A stretch of 64,000 bases of DNA, taken from contig NZ_RHNZ01000006.1 of NCBI RefSeq assembly GCF_003946395.1, positions 62,001-126,000 on the forward strand, written 5' to 3'. Source of the DNA: Levilactobacillus fuyuanensis. Lineage in GTDB: Bacteria; Bacillota; Bacilli; Lactobacillales; Lactobacillaceae. The notes under the pieces were generated by a model, which ran no database searches, was not told the origin of the DNA, and worked only from the letters and a program-made list of their open reading frames with translations. The position numbers were made by a program, and so were the translations under genes. This document shows, piece by piece, positions 61,915-64,000 of this stretch. Within the stretch, counting starts at the first letter, position 1. Each line of letters starts with the position of its first letter.

Positions 61915-62038
61915 GGGTATCCCACTCTTTCTGACCAGAGATTTTGGTTTATGCTACAATATGCGTAATGGAACATACGGTAATAGTATAGCAGAATTGT
62001 TGAAATTTTTCAGTAATTCTACTAACTCGCCGATCTGA

Positions 62039-62058
62039 TTATCAGAATTTTCTGATAA
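62039..62058 (+). promoter_or_regulatory. Perfect dyad in the hemolysin III leader
   Basis: TTATCAGA-ATTT-TCTGATAA (8-bp arms), 24 bases before the TTG start. It may be an operator or a leader hairpin. Confidence 0.5.
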
Positions 62059-62081
62059 CAGTCAACGAAGGAGGAATTTGT

Positions 62082-62723
62082 TTGGAAAAAGAACGGAGTC
62101 GCACGTATCAAATCGTCAATGAAGTCCTTAATGCGGTGACCCACGGAATCGGTGCGGCGTTGAGCATTGCCGGACTGGTCATTCTGATTCTACAAGCACA
62201 CGGCGAAGGTGGCAGTCTCCGCATGACGACGTTCCTGGTCTACGGTATCATTTTGGTCTTGTTCTACCTGGCCTCAACACTGTTTCATAGCTTGTACTTT
62301 ACCCGCGCCAGCCACGTCTTTCAAATATTTGATCATTGTGCGATCTATCTGTTGATTGCGGGAACCTATACCCCATTCAGTTTGTTAGTTGTCGGGGGCA
62401 AACTCGGCTGGTGGATGTTCGGCATCATCTGGGCCATGGCCATCGCCGGTATCGTCTACAAGGCTATCTGGCTAGGAAAGTTCCAGGTTCTCTCCACTGT
62501 TATCTACGTGGTGATGGGCTGGATGTGTCTGATGGGGATCGGTCCGCTATATCGTGGTCTGGGGCCCGTTGGTTTCGTGTTACTATTCCTTGGTGGCGTT
62601 GCCTTCACCGCGGGCGCCGTGCTTTATAGTTTCAAGGGCGTCCCGTTTGGTCACGTCATCTGGCACCTCTTCGTCATGCTCGGGACGGGTCTGATGTATT
62701 TTTCAATTCTGTTCTACGCCTAG
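62082..62723 (+). CDS. Hemolysin III family (PAQR-type) membrane protein
   Basis: 213 residues with seven hydrophobic helices. The family motifs are NAVTHGIGAALSIAG at the N-terminus, STLFHSLYF in helix 2 and GHVIWHLFVMLG in helix 7, which supply the zinc-binding Ser/His/Asp set. Bacterial members are general membrane-homeostasis proteins; the hemolysin name is historical. The start is TTG 62082 after AAGGAGG. Single gene with a strong terminator. Confidence 0.93.
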   Translation: MEKERSRTYQIVNEVLNAVTHGIGAALSIAGLVILILQAHGEGGSLRMTTFLVYGIILVLFYLASTLFHSLYFTRASHVFQIFDHCAIYLLIAGTYTPFSLLVVGGKLGWWMFGIIWAMAIAGIVYKAIWLGKFQVLSTVIYVVMGWMCLMGIGPLYRGLGPVGFVLLFLGGVAFTAGAVLYSFKGVPFGHVIWHLFVMLGTGLMYFSILFYA

Positions 62724-62748
62724 TTTGGCAATAAAATATTAACTATAA

Positions 62749-62806
62749 AAGACGTTGTCCACGTCCCTTCAATCGCAATTGAAGCACGGTGGCACAACGC
62801 CTTTTC
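62749..62806 (+). terminator. Terminator after the hemolysin III gene
   Basis: Nested stem: CGTTGT/ACAACG and CCAC/GTGG outside, CTTCAAT/ATTGAAG inside, then TTTT. Confidence 0.85.
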
Positions 62807-62828
62807 GTTTACATTTTTGGAGTCTGAA

Positions 62829-62869
62829 GCGTCCCCACAGCAGGTGGAATTTCTGGTAGCCGGAGTGCG
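62829..62869. repeat. Copy of the dispersed repeat end found at 44879
   Basis: GCGTCCCCACAGCAGG, GGAATT, CTGG and GCCG match the reverse complement of 44879-44919 (about 34 of 41 bases with one or two gaps). It lies between the hemolysin III terminator and folA. Confidence 0.65.
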
Positions 62870-62875
62870 ACCAAT

Positions 62876-63367
62876 TTACCGCCGTTGATACTGCTCAAAG
62901 TGGTAGTCGTAAGGATTTTTATCGTTGCGAATCCCCGGCTGGGTCGCAATCAACTGGAATTTTTCATAGTCGATGGCGGGCATCCAGGTGTCGCCAGTGA
63001 AATTGGCATCAATCACCGTGCGATACAGAAAGTCCACGTCGTCTTGTAACCCGACAAACAGCTGAGCACCACCGACAACGAAAATCTTATCGTCCGAGTG
63101 CGCTGCTGCATAGGTCCGCACAGCATCCAGCGAGTCCAATACAATGACTGTATCGGGGAAATTGCCAGCTGGTTGGTGCGTCACTACGATGTTTTGCCGA
63201 TTCGGTAACGGCCGACCAAAGGATTTGTACGTCCGTGCGCCCGCCACGATGGTGTTTCCCGTCGTGACCGTTTTGAAGAAGTGCATGTCGGCAGGTAGGT
63301 GCCACGGCAACTGACCGTTTTGGCCAATCACACCGTTGTGCCCTTCCGCCCAAAGAAAGATTAACAT
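62876..63367 (-). CDS. folA: Dihydrofolate reductase
   Basis: 163 residues. IFLWAEGHNGVIGQNGQLPWHL opens the fold (here with Trp in LPWHLPADMHFFKTVT and the catalytic Asp), TIVAGARTYKSFGRPLPNR binds NADPH, and FVVGGAQLF is the second nucleotide loop. It regenerates tetrahydrofolate used by thymidylate synthase. It lies 19 bases after thyA on the same strand, forming the usual thyA-folA operon. Confidence 0.95.
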   Translation of the reverse strand: MLIFLWAEGHNGVIGQNGQLPWHLPADMHFFKTVTTGNTIVAGARTYKSFGRPLPNRQNIVVTHQPAGNFPDTVIVLDSLDAVRTYAAAHSDDKIFVVGGAQLFVGLQDDVDFLYRTVIDANFTGDTWMPAIDYEKFQLIATQPGIRNDKNPYDYHFEQYQRR

Positions 63368-63386
63368 GGCTGTGCCTCCAATCTAG

Positions 63387-64000
63387 CTAAACGGCGACCG
63401 GCGCTTTGATGGCCGGTGCCGGATCATAACCCGTGACCTTAATGTCTGCCATTTCATAATCAAAGATGCTCGATTTGTCCGGATTTAACCACAGTTGTGG
63501 CGCTGCTTTCGGTGTTCGAGCGAGTTGCGTTGTAATCTGCTCAATATGGTTACTGTAGATGTGTGCGTCACCCAGGGTATGCACGAAGTCGCCCACTTCC
63601 AGGCCAACTTCCTTAGCAATTAGGGAGGTCAACAAGGCATAGCTCGCAATATTAAACGGCACGCCCAGGAAGATATCCCCGCTACGCTGGTAGAGCTGGC
63701 AACTCAACTTGCCATCGTTGACGTAGAACTGGAACAGGGTGTGGCAGGGTGGCAAGGCCATGGATGGTACATCGACGGGGTTCCACGCTGAGACGATCAT
63801 CCGCCGGGAATCCGGATGTGTCCGCAGGGTTTCGATAACGTTCGCAATTTGGTCGATTGTCTCACCATTCTTGCCCTGCCAAGCCCGCCACTGACTGCCG
63901 TAGACCAAACCGAGGTCACCGTAGTGGTCGCCAAAGGCCTGGTCGTTGAGAACACGGTCGTCAAAGGCTTTTTTCTCCGCCTGATACTGCTGATTAAAGT
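63387..64000 (-). CDS. thyA: Thymidylate synthase, 3' part
   Basis: The gene enters from beyond the right edge; about 204 C-terminal codons are visible, starting [26 protein letters not shown] precedes the catalytic segment [14 protein letters not shown] with the nucleophile Cys; [24 protein letters not shown] and [12 protein letters not shown] are also diagnostic. It converts dUMP to dTMP with methylene-tetrahydrofolate. The long-form spacing (KKAFDDRV insert) fits lactobacilli. Followed by folA. Confidence 0.96.
   Translation of the reverse strand, partial: FNQQYQAEKKAFDDRVLNDQAFGDHYGDLGLVYGSQWRAWQGKNGETIDQIANVIETLRTHPDSRRMIVSAWNPVDVPSMALPPCHTLFQFYVNDGKLSCQLYQRSGDIFLGVPFNIASYALLTSLIAKEVGLEVGDFVHTLGDAHIYSNHIEQITTQLARTPKAAPQLWLNPDKSSIFDYEMADIKVTGYDPAPAIKAPVAV

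Overview
The window reads as chromosome of a low-to-mid GC Firmicute of the family Lactobacillaceae. The best guess is a Levilactobacillus/Lactiplantibacillus-type heterofermenter. This rests on protein character: a streptococcal/lactococcal-type XerS recombinase, a PyrR-linked carbamoyl-phosphate synthase pair, an ECF folate transporter behind a THF riboswitch, HslUV next to XerC, and Gram-positive-only families (RqcH, RbgA, YozE, YpmS, DegV). Strong AGGAGG-type ribosome binding sites and many intrinsic terminators fit too. Species assignment is inference. No rRNA, tRNA, CRISPR array, insertion sequence or prophage was seen.

Layout: 0-5 kb holds the end of an RluD-type pseudouridine synthase and pyrR-carA-carB, in which both carbamoyl-phosphate synthase subunits have lost their catalytic residues. 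5-13 kb carries rqcH, a MarR regulator with an alkaline-phosphatase-like hydrolase and a UMF1 transporter, a DegV protein, riboswitch-controlled folT, and a GtrA-type membrane protein. 12.5-36 kb is accessory in character: three DHA2-type drug exporters each beside a regulator (TetR, ArsR, TetR), orphan antitoxins, small membrane proteins, a Smr-less MutS2 paralogue behind an apparent translational attenuator, secreted and lipid-anchored proteins, xerS and an 850-base non-coding stretch bounded by two dif-like sites. 35-56 kb is housekeeping: msrB-msrA, ppaC, parE-parC, plsY, xerC-hslV-hslU, topA, dprA, rnhB, rbgA. 56-64 kb has an AT-rich pair of surface proteins, then yozE, ypmS, a GDSL lipase, degV, hemolysin III, folA and thyA.

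The most interesting items are the PyrR-linked pseudo-carbamoyl-phosphate synthase; a 17-codon leader ORF with mutually exclusive hairpins controlling the MutS2-like gene; tandem dif-like sites next to xerS with structured non-coding DNA between them; a 12-base tandem duplication inside the zinc-binding motif of a matrixin-type protease; a terminator-like hairpin that contains a ribosome binding site at 24.1 kb; and a dispersed structured repeat at 44.9-45.2 kb and 62.8 kb.

Functionally, the conserved blocks serve nucleotide and folate metabolism (pyr genes, folT, folA, thyA), chromosome topology and dimer resolution (parEC, topA, xerC, xerS), translation quality control (rqcH, rbgA, the MutS2 paralogue) and oxidative repair (msrAB, nth). 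The accessory block looks like exporters, regulators and surface proteins acquired and lost piecemeal.
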